DNA of 27,466 bases from Lachnospiraceae bacterium (GTDB lineage: Bacteria > Bacillota > Clostridia > Lachnospirales > Lachnospiraceae): the NCBI GenBank assembly GCA_030825115.1, contig JAPJQL010000043.1:1-27466 (forward strand). Direction: 5' to 3'. Below are positions 19,822-26,986 of this stretch, in pieces (position 1 is the first letter of the stretch; each line of letters starts with the position of its first letter). The position numbers and the translations under genes were made by a program. The notes below the pieces were generated by a model. That model was not told the DNA's origin. It saw only the letters and a list, made by a program, of their open reading frames with translations, and made no database searches.

Positions 19822-20298
19822 ATGAAATATCCAAATTTAGCAGAAGTCATAAAGTACCATCCTTATGACATTGGCACATTTGCAGGTTTTGCAGATGTCA
19901 CGACAGAACTTCTTGAGGCCGCGATTGAGGGAATCGAATATCTTACTGAAGAAGAACTACATAAGATTGCCCGGTATTCGGGCATTCCATATGGAGTGAT
20001 AAGCTGTCCTAAGTTAATCCGGATAGACAGACGCAGGGCGCGCCACCAGCGTATGGTGAAGGAAGTGATAGATTTCCTTCCTGCCATCCAATCAGAGCAG
20101 AAGGACGGCAGCAGGGAAGCGGACTTCTTCATGAGATATGGACGACCATGGGTAGTTAACATGGAGCTGGCGTTTCTTGATGACAGGGGTACATATGGGA
20201 TGTATCTGGGCAGCAGAGAGCGGGTGGCACAGGCTGTCTCATTCATTCAACATGAGAAGATGAGGCCACGTGGGATTGAAAGGAGAGAGGTCGGATGA
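19822..20298 (+). CDS. Phage early protein of unknown function (158 residues)
   Basis: AGGAG lies 8 bases before the ATG. The first half resembles a small helical regulator (L-A-E-V-I-K-Y-H-P-Y-D-I-G-T-F-A, then L-T-E-E-E-L-H-K-I-A-R-Y-S-G-I-P-Y-G-V-I), with the length and spacing of an HTH though no clear match. The second half is basic (R-R-R-A-R-H-Q-R-M) then mixed. It overlaps the next gene by 4 bases, so the two are coupled. Confidence 0.7.
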   Translation: MKYPNLAEVIKYHPYDIGTFAGFADVTTELLEAAIEGIEYLTEEELHKIARYSGIPYGVISCPKLIRIDRRRARHQRMVKEVIDFLPAIQSEQKDGSREADFFMRYGRPWVVNMELAFLDDRGTYGMYLGSRERVAQAVSFIQHEKMRPRGIERREVG

Positions 20299-20675
20299 TT
20301 ATGCAACAGGCATTAAAAGAAAGTCTTCCTCCTTCACAGGGGGAATTGAAGATGGTTGATGCGGATCTTAATGTAGTATCAATAGCCACTGATGACATTC
20401 CGGACTGGATCAAGGAACAGTTCCTGGCAGATACACCAAATGACAGTATCAGTCAGCTGACGTTCTTTTATCATCCTAACGCAGATGTGGTTGTGCTGAA
20501 CCGGGATCATAAGGATGCAGATTTCTATGAACTTCTTGTGACTACGTATTTAGATACGACAGATGCTGTGCGGCAGAAGCTGAAGCAGCAGATCCCTAAG
20601 GAGATTGTCTTTACTGCGTTTGATCTGCTGGATCGTATCGTGGCAGAGAGGAGAAAGAAATGCCATGACCAATGA
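20295..20675 (+). CDS. Phage early protein of unknown function (126 residues)
   Basis: It starts with ATG 20295 inside the stop of the previous gene (ATGA), after GGAGAG. The protein is acidic, mostly alpha/beta (L-T-F-F-Y-H-P-N-A-D-V-V-V-L-N-R-D-H-K-D-A-D-F-Y-E-L-L-V), with a basic C-terminus. It overlaps the sigma-factor gene by 11 bases. Position just before a phage sigma factor suggests a regulator of it, without direct evidence. Confidence 0.7.
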   Translation: MIMQQALKESLPPSQGELKMVDADLNVVSIATDDIPDWIKEQFLADTPNDSISQLTFFYHPNADVVVLNRDHKDADFYELLVTTYLDTTDAVRQKLKQQIPKEIVFTAFDLLDRIVAERRKKCHDQ

Positions 20676-21594
20676 ACAGCTTGTTTCTCTGATTAAAGAA
20701 GGCGTGAATAAAAAGGAAAACATGGAAACGCTGTACCAGCAGGTACGTTTGTTCATCCACGCCATAGCTTTAACGTATCGGGATATTGGAGAAACAGAGG
20801 ATCTGGAACAGGAGGGGTATCTGGCGCTTTATCCGGCGATCGATGGCTACGATCCGAAGCAGGGCACGAAGTTCCTTACGTATGCAAAATATCATATTCA
20901 GCAGCGGATGCGGCGTTATATCCAGCAGTACGGCAGCACCTTAAGGATTCCGGCTGGGCAGGACGAGAAAGTCAGGAAGTATAAGAGATTCTGTAACGCA
21001 TTCCAAATGTATTACGGCAGGGATCCTACAGATAGGGAAACTGCGGTTTATCTTAACATGTCCCTGGAACAGGTTAAGGAAGTGGGGAGGAATACCCGCA
21101 TGTTGCAGGTAGGGAGACTTGACAGCCCCGTGACCGGCATTGATGGCGGGGATGGGGCGACGTTAGGCGATTTGGTGCCGTCTGGCGAGGATATGGAAGG
21201 CGATATATTGGAACGGCTTGACCATGAGCAGCTGCGCTCCACTTTATGGGAATGCGTAGACAGCCTGGAAGGGAAGCAGCCGGAGGTAATCCGGCGCCGG
21301 TTCCAGGGCAGGCAGACATTCCGTGAGATCGGGGAACAATGGGGGACCGATATAGGGGAGGTACGGAAGCAGGAATCAAAGGCACTACGGGAGTTGCGTA
21401 AGCATCCGAACAGCAGCCGCCTCCGTCCTTTCCTGCCGGAGGAACATGACCCGTATGGATACCTCTGGAGGAGTGCCGGGATGGAAAGTTTCAGCCGGAC
21501 ATGGACAAGCTCAACAGAGCGGGCGGCTATAGAGATGGCAGAGGACCAGAGGCGTAAGGAGAATACGGAGCGTCAGGGAAGGCAAGTGAAATAA
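20665..21594 (+). CDS. Phage-encoded sigma-70 family RNA polymerase sigma factor
   Basis: The 309-residue protein has region 2 at about residues 25-92 (D-L-E-Q-E-G-Y-L-A-L-Y-P-A-I-D-G-Y-D-P, then F-L-T-Y-A-K-Y-H-I-Q-Q-R-M-R-R-Y-I), a region-3-like segment (about 95-160; D-R-E-T-A-V-Y-L-N-M-S-L-E-Q-V-K-E-V) and region 4 at about 195-250 (V-I-R-R-R-F-Q-G-R-Q-T-F-R-E-I-G-E-Q-W-G). A charged tail of about 60 residues follows, longer than usual. It probably redirects host polymerase to middle or late element promoters. ATG 20665 is chosen because the frame to its left is only the overlap with the previous gene; GAGGAG lies about 13 bases upstream. Confidence 0.85.
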   Translation: MTNEQLVSLIKEGVNKKENMETLYQQVRLFIHAIALTYRDIGETEDLEQEGYLALYPAIDGYDPKQGTKFLTYAKYHIQQRMRRYIQQYGSTLRIPAGQDEKVRKYKRFCNAFQMYYGRDPTDRETAVYLNMSLEQVKEVGRNTRMLQVGRLDSPVTGIDGGDGATLGDLVPSGEDMEGDILERLDHEQLRSTLWECVDSLEGKQPEVIRRRFQGRQTFREIGEQWGTDIGEVRKQESKALRELRKHPNSSRLRPFLPEEHDPYGYLWRSAGMESFSRTWTSSTERAAIEMAEDQRRKENTERQGRQVK

Positions 21595-21624
21595 TTGCTC
21601 CGGCGCAAAAGACAGGAGGGAAAG

Positions 21625-21975
21625 ATGGAAAGGGAAGAAATGAAGGCAACGGCCCTGGAATACATAAACAGGAATGATGCCGTAAGCTATGCAGAGCTGC
21701 AGTGGCTGTTTGAACAGAAGGGATACGACTATAGAGGGGATCTGATGGCATGCTCCGACCAGAATGAGCATGTGGTGTTCTGGTCCGGATGGAATAAGGA
21801 CACGTTCGATATGATGGGGGAACTGATCCACGAGGGGCTGGTCCACCGGGAGCCAACTAGCGCACTGACATACCTGATTGATGGGGCATCTATGTGTTTC
21901 CCGGTTGTGAAACAGAAAGTGGATTATAAGACTGACCATTGGCTGCCTACCGTGTTCATGAAAGGAAAAGGATGA
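21625..21975 (+). CDS. Phage early protein of unknown function (116 residues)
   Basis: GGAGGG lies 5 bases before ATG 21625. The N-terminal part (A-T-A-L-E-Y-I-N-R-N-D-A-V-S-Y-A-E-L-Q-W-L-F-E-Q-K-G) resembles a winged-helix fold, and the rest (V-V-F-W-S-G-W-N-K-D-T-F-D-M-M-G-E-L) continues it. It could be a small DNA-binding protein. No family is named. Confidence 0.7.
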   Translation: MEREEMKATALEYINRNDAVSYAELQWLFEQKGYDYRGDLMACSDQNEHVVFWSGWNKDTFDMMGELIHEGLVHREPTSALTYLIDGASMCFPVVKQKVDYKTDHWLPTVFMKGKG

Positions 21976-21978
21976 GGC

Positions 21979-22302
21979 ATGGGCAGACGGAAGGTGCCAG
22001 GGCTTCCCTTTTCCAACGATAAGGGAAGGCGCGGTATGGGGCATAGGATTTATATAGTGATAAGCACCCTGCCAGGAAAGCCGCAGAAAGCGCTCCTGCT
22101 GTTCACAAGCGGGAATATCCTGCGCCGGATGCTTAAACATGGCTATATTGCTGAATACAGGGCTTGCAGGGGCATCCTGCAGGCAGCCGGCATGGTGCTG
22201 GTTTACAATTTTAAATGGGCGGCCTGTTTTTACAGGAAGCCCCACGGCCTAAGGAAGTGCAGAATGGGAAAAAGGAGAAAATATGGAAATAAAGATGGTT
22301 AA
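21979..22302 (+). CDS. Possible basic phage protein (107 residues)
   Basis: The frame is open and in line with its neighbours (3 bases after the previous stop, 20-base overlap with the next start), but the ribosome site is poor (GGATGAGGC). The composition is very basic, with a hydrophobic middle (H-R-I-Y-I-V-I-S-T-L-P-G-K, A-L-L-L-F-T-S-G-N). Real gene and chance ORF are about equally likely. Confidence 0.4.
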   Translation: MGRRKVPGLPFSNDKGRRGMGHRIYIVISTLPGKPQKALLLFTSGNILRRMLKHGYIAEYRACRGILQAAGMVLVYNFKWAACFYRKPHGLRKCRMGKRRKYGNKDG

Positions 22303-22501
22303 GAAGCGTCCAGGCGGGGCAGACCCACCCGGCATACGTGTCCGTTTATGGAAGGACGGGCAGTGGAAGGAAAACCTGTGTGGGACCGTGGTCGGAAGCT
22401 ATGAAGGCATCGTCGGCGTCCTGTTAGACAACGGGGACTACGTCGATGTCCCGGAATACCAGCTGAAACGGATGCGGAAAAGCAAACCGGACAGGAAATA
22501 A
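22283..22501 (+). CDS. Small basic beta-type protein of unknown function (72 residues)
   Basis: AAAAGGAG lies 5 bases before the ATG. The sequence alternates as in a small SH3-like barrel (G-I-R-V-R-L-W-K-D-G-Q-W, C-G-T-V-V-G-S-Y-E-G-I-V-G-V-L-L-D-N-G-D-Y-V-D-V-P) and ends very basic (R-M-R-K-S-K-P-D-R-K), suggesting nucleic-acid or protein binding. Confidence 0.65.
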   Translation: MEIKMVKKRPGGADPPGIRVRLWKDGQWKENLCGTVVGSYEGIVGVLLDNGDYVDVPEYQLKRMRKSKPDRK

Positions 22502-22511
22502 GGCTTCAGTA

Positions 22512-22694
22512 ATGCGTCCGGCTTGTCCGGCATTACATAGTATTTGTCCAGGGCTTAATGTGTCACGAACAGGATGCCATTGGATTTCTGCCTCCGCTGC
22601 CATGCTGGTGGCGGAGGGGAAGATAGGGATGAGACCGACGGATATGGAGGCACGGCAAGAATGGCGGAGCAAGAGAAAAAATATTACTGGCTGA
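22512..22694 (+). CDS. Possible Cys-rich small protein (60 residues)
   Basis: An AAGG site 8 bases before ATG 22512 and in-line position support it. The first 24 residues contain four Cys/His-like ligands (C-P-A-L-H-S-I-C-P, G-C-H-W), as in phage zinc-ribbon microproteins. It overlaps the replisome organizer by 34 bases. Evidence is weak. Confidence 0.35.
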   Translation: MRPACPALHSICPGLNVSRTGCHWISASAAMLVAEGKIGMRPTDMEARQEWRSKRKNITG

Positions 22695-23521
22695 AGCTGG
22701 ATAAGAATTTCTTCAAACGGCACGATATCAGGATCATAGAGGCGATGCCGAATGGAAAAGACTACATCCTGTTTTATTTAAAGCTGCTGGTAGAAAGCGT
22801 GTCGCACAATGGGATGCTGCGTTTTTCTGACGCGATCCCATATGATGAGAACATGCTGTCAACAATCACAAATACGAATATCGATATCGTGAGGGCTGCA
22901 ATCGGCGTATTTACAAACCTGCAGATGATTGAGGTCATGGATGATAAGACAATCTTCATGGTTGAGGTTGAGAATATGACTGGATGCGAGACAAAATGGG
23001 CGGAAAAAAAGAGGAATTATAGGGCTAAGATAGGACAAGCAGGGGACATTGTCCCCTCCAAGGTGGACGTTGTCCGACAAGAGAAAGAGTTAGAGAAAGA
23101 GTTAGAGTTAGAGTTAGAGAAAGAAGAAAAAGATATCGTTGCCCCTGGCGGGTCAACGCCCCCTCTTTCTTCTTGTTTCTCGGACCCTGACAGTTTTGAA
23201 ATGCAGTGCGTAGAGAAATTGATCGGATCCTGCCTTGACACATACCAGAAATCCAAAGTGCCGGATACGCCGGAGAAGAAGGCAAGATGGGCAGCGGAGA
23301 TCGAGAAGATGAAACGGCTGGATGGGCTGCGTGAGGAGGAGATAAGGCAGGCACTCCAGTTTGCCATACATGACAGCTTCTGGAAGACAAATATACGGAG
23401 CGCAAGGAAGTTCCGTGAGAAGTTTGAGACGCTTTATACACAGAGCCAGGCGAAACATGGATATGAAACCGGCGGGGAGAAGAATCAGCCAGAGAAGAAA
23501 TTTGGGAGGAACATGCAGTGA
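22661..23521 (+). CDS. Phage replisome organizer protein
   Basis: The 286-residue protein has the N-terminal domain of phage replisome organizers at about residues 5-115: Y-Y-W-L-K-L-D-K-N-F-F-K-R-H-D-I-R-I-I-E, then Y-I-L-F-Y-L-K-L-L-V-E-S and N-G-M-L-R-F. An unusual Glu/Leu/Lys-repeat linker follows (about 143-155), then a DnaD-like C-terminal domain (about 180-275). It would bind the element's origin and recruit the helicase encoded next. GGAGG lies about 11 bases before ATG 22661; a longer frame from 22574 is rejected for want of a ribosome site. It overlaps the primase-helicase gene by 4 bases (GTGA). Confidence 0.85.
   Translation: MAEQEKKYYWLKLDKNFFKRHDIRIIEAMPNGKDYILFYLKLLVESVSHNGMLRFSDAIPYDENMLSTITNTNIDIVRAAIGVFTNLQMIEVMDDKTIFMVEVENMTGCETKWAEKKRNYRAKIGQAGDIVPSKVDVVRQEKELEKELELELEKEEKDIVAPGGSTPPLSSCFSDPDSFEMQCVEKLIGSCLDTYQKSKVPDTPEKKARWAAEIEKMKRLDGLREEEIRQALQFAIHDSFWKTNIRSARKFREKFETLYTQSQAKHGYETGGEKNQPEKKFGRNMQ
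23087..23128 (+). repeat. 6-bp repeat in the replisome organizer linker
   Basis: GAGTTA and GAGAAA units alternate about seven times, encoding Glu-Leu/Glu-Lys pairs. The period preserves the frame, so slippage would vary linker length by two residues at a time. Confidence 0.75.
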
Positions 23522-25563
23522 GGTTTGACGAGAATGAAATCAGGAAAGCCATTTCCATCATGAAGCCGCAGAATGACCTTTTTGAAGTGCGGGTGATTGC
23601 ATCGAGTAAGAAAAATGTTAGCGGGTATTTCCGTGATGCTGAGGCTTGCATTAATGCAATGCGGGGGATACATATGGCTGATGGCTGCAATGTCTATATA
23701 ACACTGAACGGGATCAAGGACGAATGCTTTTCCAGGCAGCAGCGCAACCGTTTCATGAACAATGTGTCGCCGACGACGACAGACACGGACATAGAAGGGT
23801 ATACCTGGCTGCTCGTGGATATTGACCCGATACGATCGGCAGGGACTTCTTCCAGCGAGGAGCAGATTGCGCTGGCAAAGAAAAAAGGCAATGAAGTATA
23901 TGCATTCATGAAGCAGAACGGTTTTGAGGAGCCAATCGTGGGGTTCAGCGGGAATGGGATCCATTTCCTGTACAGCATAGGGCTGGTGGTGAATGAAGAG
24001 AACAGGCAGCTGGTGAAGGACTGCCTTGCCGTCCTGTCATTATTCTTCTCGGATGACCGGGTCACTGTGGATACCGCGAACTTTAACCCCGCGAGGGTGT
24101 GCAAGCTGTACGGAACGATGGCGCAGAAAGGAGCCGATACGCCTGAGCGCCCCCATCGTATGAGCTATATTGTCCAGGCACCGGATTCCCCGAAGCAGAA
24201 TGACAAGGCATTGCTACAGAAATTGGCCAGCTATCTCCCTCTCCCGGAGAAGCCGCATGGCTACAACCGATATAACCCGGCAGGGTTTGACCTCGATGAG
24301 TGGCTGGACGGCCATGGGATCCGGTACACGAAAGCCAGCTATGGAGGAGGCATGAAATATATCCTGGAGCATTGCCCTTTCGATGAGGGGCATACTGGGA
24401 AAGATGCCTGTATCTTTAAGATGCCGAATGGGGCAATCGGTTTCCATTGTTTCCATAACTCCTGCCAGGGGAGGACGTGGCAGGACGTCAGGCAGATGTT
24501 CGAGCCGGATGCCTACGACCGGCAGTATGTGAGGGAGGAGCGCCGGCCGAATTACCAGAACCCGAACTATGTGGTCGAGAAAAAAGAGGAGGTCAGGGTC
24601 ATTGACGGACAGCCGGTCTTTTTCACTACGGAGCAGATCCGTCTTCTGGAGGAGCCGCCGGAGGAGTTCATCAAGACGGGGATAGATGTGATTGACCAGA
24701 AAATGAGGGGGCTGAAGAAAGGGTTCGTAACCTGCCTGAGCGGGTTGAGGGCAGCAGGGAAGAGTAGCATCATATCCCAGCTTACGGTGGAGTCGGCGCA
24801 GCAGGGATACCGGACAGCCCTGTTCAGTGGGGAGCTGAAGCCGAAGAACCTGCTGAAATGGCTCCTGCTGCAGGCCGCAGGGAAATCCCATGTGAGGGAG
24901 ACCCAATATGAGAACTATCATGTCGTCCCGGCACCGTATGACGAAATCATATCCAAATGGCTGGATGGGAAGGTCTATGTATACAATAACTATTACGGGA
25001 ATAATTTCAGGTCGATCCTGGGGCAGATAAAGAAGTGCGTCATTGACCATAAGGTTGACCTTGTGATTTTAGATAACATGATGGCACTGAACCTGATGGA
25101 GATGGGGGCGGACAAATACCAGCAGCAGAGCCATTTCGTTGAATGCCTGGAGGATTTTGCAAAGAGCGCAAACATCCATATCCTGTTTGTGGCGCATCCC
25201 AGGAAATCAGTCGGGTTCCTCCGTCTGGACGATGTATCAGGAAGCAACGATATTGTGAACCGGGTTGACAATGCGTTCATCCTGCACCGGGTAAACAGCG
25301 ATTTCAAGAGGCTGTCAAAAGAGATGTTCAAGTGGAAAGAGAACGAGCCGATATACCTGGCCAGCAATGTGATTGAGATATGCAAGGACAGGGATGGGGG
25401 CGTACAGGATGAGTTTATCCCATTGTTCTTCGAGGCAAGCACAAAGCGCCTGCGTAACAGCCCGGGCGAGTTTAAGGCTTATGGATGGCAGGAGGACATT
25501 GGGAAGTATATAGAGGATGAGTTTGAGAGCATCCCCTTAGGTGAGGAGCTGCCATTTGATTAG
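23518..25563 (+). CDS. Primase-helicase fusion (AEP-like primase, zinc motif, DnaB-like helicase)
   Basis: A 681-residue replication protein. An archaeo-eukaryotic-type primase module has the metal pair D101-I-D103 (L-V-D-I-D-P), G-F-S-G-N-G-I-H-F-L-Y near 140 and A-R-V-C-K-L-Y-G-T near 195. A CHC2-like zinc motif follows: C286, then H-C311-F-H-N-S-C316. Residues 380-680 form a RecA-type hexameric helicase with Walker A around K415 (A-A-G-K-S-S), Walker B ending D519 (V-I-L-D-N), and V-A-H-P-R-K as motif H3. It combines primer synthesis and unwinding at the element's origin. GTG start 23518 overlaps the upstream stop, with GGGAGG 8 bases before. Confidence 0.88.
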   Translation: MRFDENEIRKAISIMKPQNDLFEVRVIASSKKNVSGYFRDAEACINAMRGIHMADGCNVYITLNGIKDECFSRQQRNRFMNNVSPTTTDTDIEGYTWLLVDIDPIRSAGTSSSEEQIALAKKKGNEVYAFMKQNGFEEPIVGFSGNGIHFLYSIGLVVNEENRQLVKDCLAVLSLFFSDDRVTVDTANFNPARVCKLYGTMAQKGADTPERPHRMSYIVQAPDSPKQNDKALLQKLASYLPLPEKPHGYNRYNPAGFDLDEWLDGHGIRYTKASYGGGMKYILEHCPFDEGHTGKDACIFKMPNGAIGFHCFHNSCQGRTWQDVRQMFEPDAYDRQYVREERRPNYQNPNYVVEKKEEVRVIDGQPVFFTTEQIRLLEEPPEEFIKTGIDVIDQKMRGLKKGFVTCLSGLRAAGKSSIISQLTVESAQQGYRTALFSGELKPKNLLKWLLLQAAGKSHVRETQYENYHVVPAPYDEIISKWLDGKVYVYNNYYGNNFRSILGQIKKCVIDHKVDLVILDNMMALNLMEMGADKYQQQSHFVECLEDFAKSANIHILFVAHPRKSVGFLRLDDVSGSNDIVNRVDNAFILHRVNSDFKRLSKEMFKWKENEPIYLASNVIEICKDRDGGVQDEFIPLFFEASTKRLRNSPGEFKAYGWQEDIGKYIEDEFESIPLGEELPFD

Positions 25564-25574
25564 GAGGTAGGGAC

Positions 25575-25991
25575 ATGGATAATAACAAGGTGAAAGGGAT
25601 TTTCTGGGAAAGCTATAACTGCTTCTGGAATAAGTGGAAGGATGAGGCGCTGCCGCGGGAATCCCCTAAGTGGGACGAGGTGGTGCAGGATGTTAAGGCC
25701 ATCATGGCCAAATATGACTGCAGGATGTGCAGACAGGTCCTCCTCCCCCTGCTGACGGAACTGGAGGAGCGGAGTTGGGGGAACGGGGGCGATAATGTGA
25801 GGGCATATAGGGTGTCAAAAGGATCTGAGCTGACCCAGGAGGAGAAGCTGGAAACGGTCCGAGGATATGGGATATCAGACCTGCTTTATGTGGTCAGGGA
25901 GTTTGAGGAGACACCGGGCAGATATGAGCCGGAGGTGATCAAGCAGGTTGGGATACAGATGTTGGAGAAGGGCATCAAGCTGATGTTATAA
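25575..25991 (+). CDS. Phage protein of unknown function (138 residues)
   Basis: AGGAGGTAGGG lies just upstream of the ATG. It opens F-W-E-S-Y-N-C-F-W-N-K-W-K-D, a Trp-rich amphipathic start, and contains C-R-M-C (about 49-52). It is otherwise helical and acidic. I know similar Trp-rich openings from proteins beside phage replication genes but no function. Confidence 0.7.
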   Translation: MDNNKVKGIFWESYNCFWNKWKDEALPRESPKWDEVVQDVKAIMAKYDCRMCRQVLLPLLTELEERSWGNGGDNVRAYRVSKGSELTQEEKLETVRGYGISDLLYVVREFEETPGRYEPEVIKQVGIQMLEKGIKLML

Positions 25992-26004
25992 GGAGGGGAT
26001 ACCG

Positions 26005-26442
26005 ATGGGAAATAAAAGGATCAGGGACTATTCCTGGGATGATTACGGAATATCAACTTTCCGGTACCGGGAACTGAAGAACTTCTGCCTTCAGTACGAT
26101 GAAAAGAAGAGCAAGATACGTTATGGGTTAAATGCGGTGGTAAAGGATGGGATGCCCAGAGGGAATGTTACCGGGAGCCCGACGGAACGTGCCGCACTTG
26201 AAAATGCAGAGAATGAAAAGGACTGCCGGATGATCGAGGAGGCAGCGGCGGCAGCAAATCCGGAAATCTGGAAATATATACTTAAGAGCGTGACAAGCGA
26301 TCTTCCGTATGAGTGGATAGAGTACGATGAGGAGCAGGGGCGGATACCAGTAGGGAAGACGGATTTCTACGGGTATAGAAGATTATTTTTCAAAAACCTC
26401 CATCTTTTGAAAATTGGGGACAAATTGAGCGGGGTTCCGTGA
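26005..26442 (+). CDS. ArpU/RinA-like late transcription regulator (tentative)
   Basis: The 145-residue protein is all helical: I-S-T-F-R-Y-R-E-L-K-N-F-C-L-Q-Y-D-E-K-K-S-K-I, then T-E-R-A-A-L-E-N-A-E-N-E-K-D-C-R-M-I-E-E-A-A. The C-terminal part (Y-I-L-K-S-V-T-S-D-L-P-Y-E-W-I, then I-P-V-G-K-T-D-F-Y-G-Y-R-R-L-F-F-K-N-L) looks like a sigma-region-4/HTH module. Size, pattern and position at the end of the early operon, just before RNA genes and presumed late genes, fit the ArpU/RinA group that switches on phage late transcription. The family assignment is from memory. AAGGAGGGG lies 7 bases before the ATG. Confidence 0.55.
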   Translation: MGNKRIRDYSWDDYGISTFRYRELKNFCLQYDEKKSKIRYGLNAVVKDGMPRGNVTGSPTERAALENAENEKDCRMIEEAAAAANPEIWKYILKSVTSDLPYEWIEYDEEQGRIPVGKTDFYGYRRLFFKNLHLLKIGDKLSGVP

Positions 26443-26448
26443 TATTAT
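26440..26448 (+). promoter_or_regulatory. Extended -10 element, candidate late promoter
   Basis: TGATATTAT (26440-26448) overlaps the stop of the preceding gene. No TTGACA-like box lies 17 bases upstream; instead there is GGGGACA (26416-26422) and GGGGTTCC (26431-26438). An extended -10 without -35 is typical of activator- or alternative-sigma-dependent phage promoters. The candidate activator is encoded directly upstream. Confidence 0.4.
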
Positions 26449-26607
26449 GGTAGCATGAAATTGGTTGGGATACCAGTTTCATATCCTCCCAAGTTGAACA
26501 TATACCCCACGGTAGCCGGGTGTCACAGCCCGGTCGCTGAATCGCCGGAGCCATCCCTCATAAGTCAGGTCCGCATAGTAGGACAATGCCGCAGGGGGCA
26601 CGGCATG

Positions 26608-26678
26608 CGGAGCATACCATCAATGGCGGATGGACAGGGTCGCGCCCTGGGTTCCGGTTCGATTCCGGATGCTGCGCC
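26608..26678 (+). other. Degenerate tRNA-like cloverleaf
   Basis: Acceptor CGGAGCA (26608-26614) pairs with TGCTGCG (26671-26677) with one G-G mismatch at the third pair. T and A follow at positions 8-9. The D-arm is CCATC-AATGGCG-GATGG, the anticodon-like arm CAGGG-TCGCG-CCCTG, and the T-arm TCCGG-TTCGATT-CCGGA has a canonical T-loop. The anticodon loop is only 5 bases, or 7 if the inner G-C pair opens, giving T33 and CGC. The variable loop is 3 bases. It may be a decayed tRNA, a tRNA mimic or part of a larger RNA. Confidence 0.4.
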
Positions 26679-26727
26679 TGCGGGCCGATTGCTAAATAAG
26701 CGATTTTGAGTGCCCTGAGTCCGTGAT

Positions 26728-26777
26728 ACCAGGTAGCGGATAAAGATATCCTGACCGTAAGGTGCGGGACACCTGGT
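26728..26777 (+). other. Compact three-way RNA junction
   Basis: ACCAGGT (26728-26734) pairs with ACCTGGT (26771-26777). Inside are GGATA-AAGA-TATCC (26738-26751) and ACC-GTAA-GGT (26754-26763), the latter with a GNRA tetraloop. It ends 5 bases before the tRNA. Confidence 0.5.
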
Positions 26778-26782
26778 GATGG

Positions 26783-26856
26783 CGCGAGGTAGAGCAGTCT
26801 GGAAGCTCGCCAGGTTCATACCCTGGAGGTCGCAGGTTCGAATCCTGCCTTCGCAA
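26783..26856 (+). tRNA. Initiator-type tRNA-fMet (CAT) carried by the element
   Basis: The 74-base cloverleaf has acceptor CGCGAGG/CTTCGCA, leaving positions 1 and 72 as an unpaired C-A, the defining feature of bacterial initiator tRNA. The D-stem GAGC/GCTC supplies the initiator-type A11-U24 pair. Anticodon arm CCAGG-TTCATAC-CCTGG; T-arm GCAGG-TTCGAAT-CCTGC. The three consecutive G-C pairs normally found at the base of the initiator anticodon stem are weakened: pair 29-41 is A-U. CCA is not encoded. Confidence 0.92.
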
Positions 26857-26907
26857 TTTCGCCAGATAAGATTATACCAGTTGTACAGTGAGAATACTCT
26901 CCAGATG

Positions 26908-26939
26908 AGTGCCTGTCGTGAGATGGGCGCTTTTCTTTT
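26908..26939 (+). terminator. Terminator after tRNA-fMet
   Basis: AGTGCC (26908-26913) pairs with GGCGCT (26926-26931, one G-U), followed by TTTTCTTTT. It would end the RNA-only unit begun near 26450. Confidence 0.6.
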
Positions 26940-26986
26940 GTCGGAATTTGTGGTAGGATGAAAAAAAAGGGAGAAATATAATTTTT

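Larger units (their letters stand above)
26449..26782 (+). ncRNA. Gene-free, structure-rich region, candidate noncoding RNA
   Basis: This stretch of 334 bases between the late-regulator-like gene and tRNA-fMet has no credible protein frame. It contains many local helices: 26464-26471 with 26481-26491 (one bulge), CCGGG/CCCGG (26516-26520 with 26529-26533), GTCC/GGAC near 26569-26584, ATGCCG/CGGCAT (26587-26592 with 26601-26606), a cloverleaf (26608-26678) and a three-way junction (26728-26777). With an apparent promoter before it and a terminator after the tRNA, it would be transcribed as one RNA. No known family is recognised; structured RNAs beside phage tRNAs (GOLLD, ROOL) are precedents only. 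Confidence 0.4.

Noticed and set aside
26500..26560. A tRNA-Asp-like anticodon hairpin (TGTCACA in a CCGGG/CCCGG stem)
   Set aside because: The loop has 8 bases and no acceptor, D- or T-arm can be fitted around it.
26455..26709. An 84-codon plus frame across the structured region
   Set aside because: No ribosome site, low-complexity translation, and it runs through a tRNA-like cloverleaf.
26776..26961. A 61-codon frame overlapping tRNA-fMet
   Set aside because: It is a translation of the tRNA gene itself.
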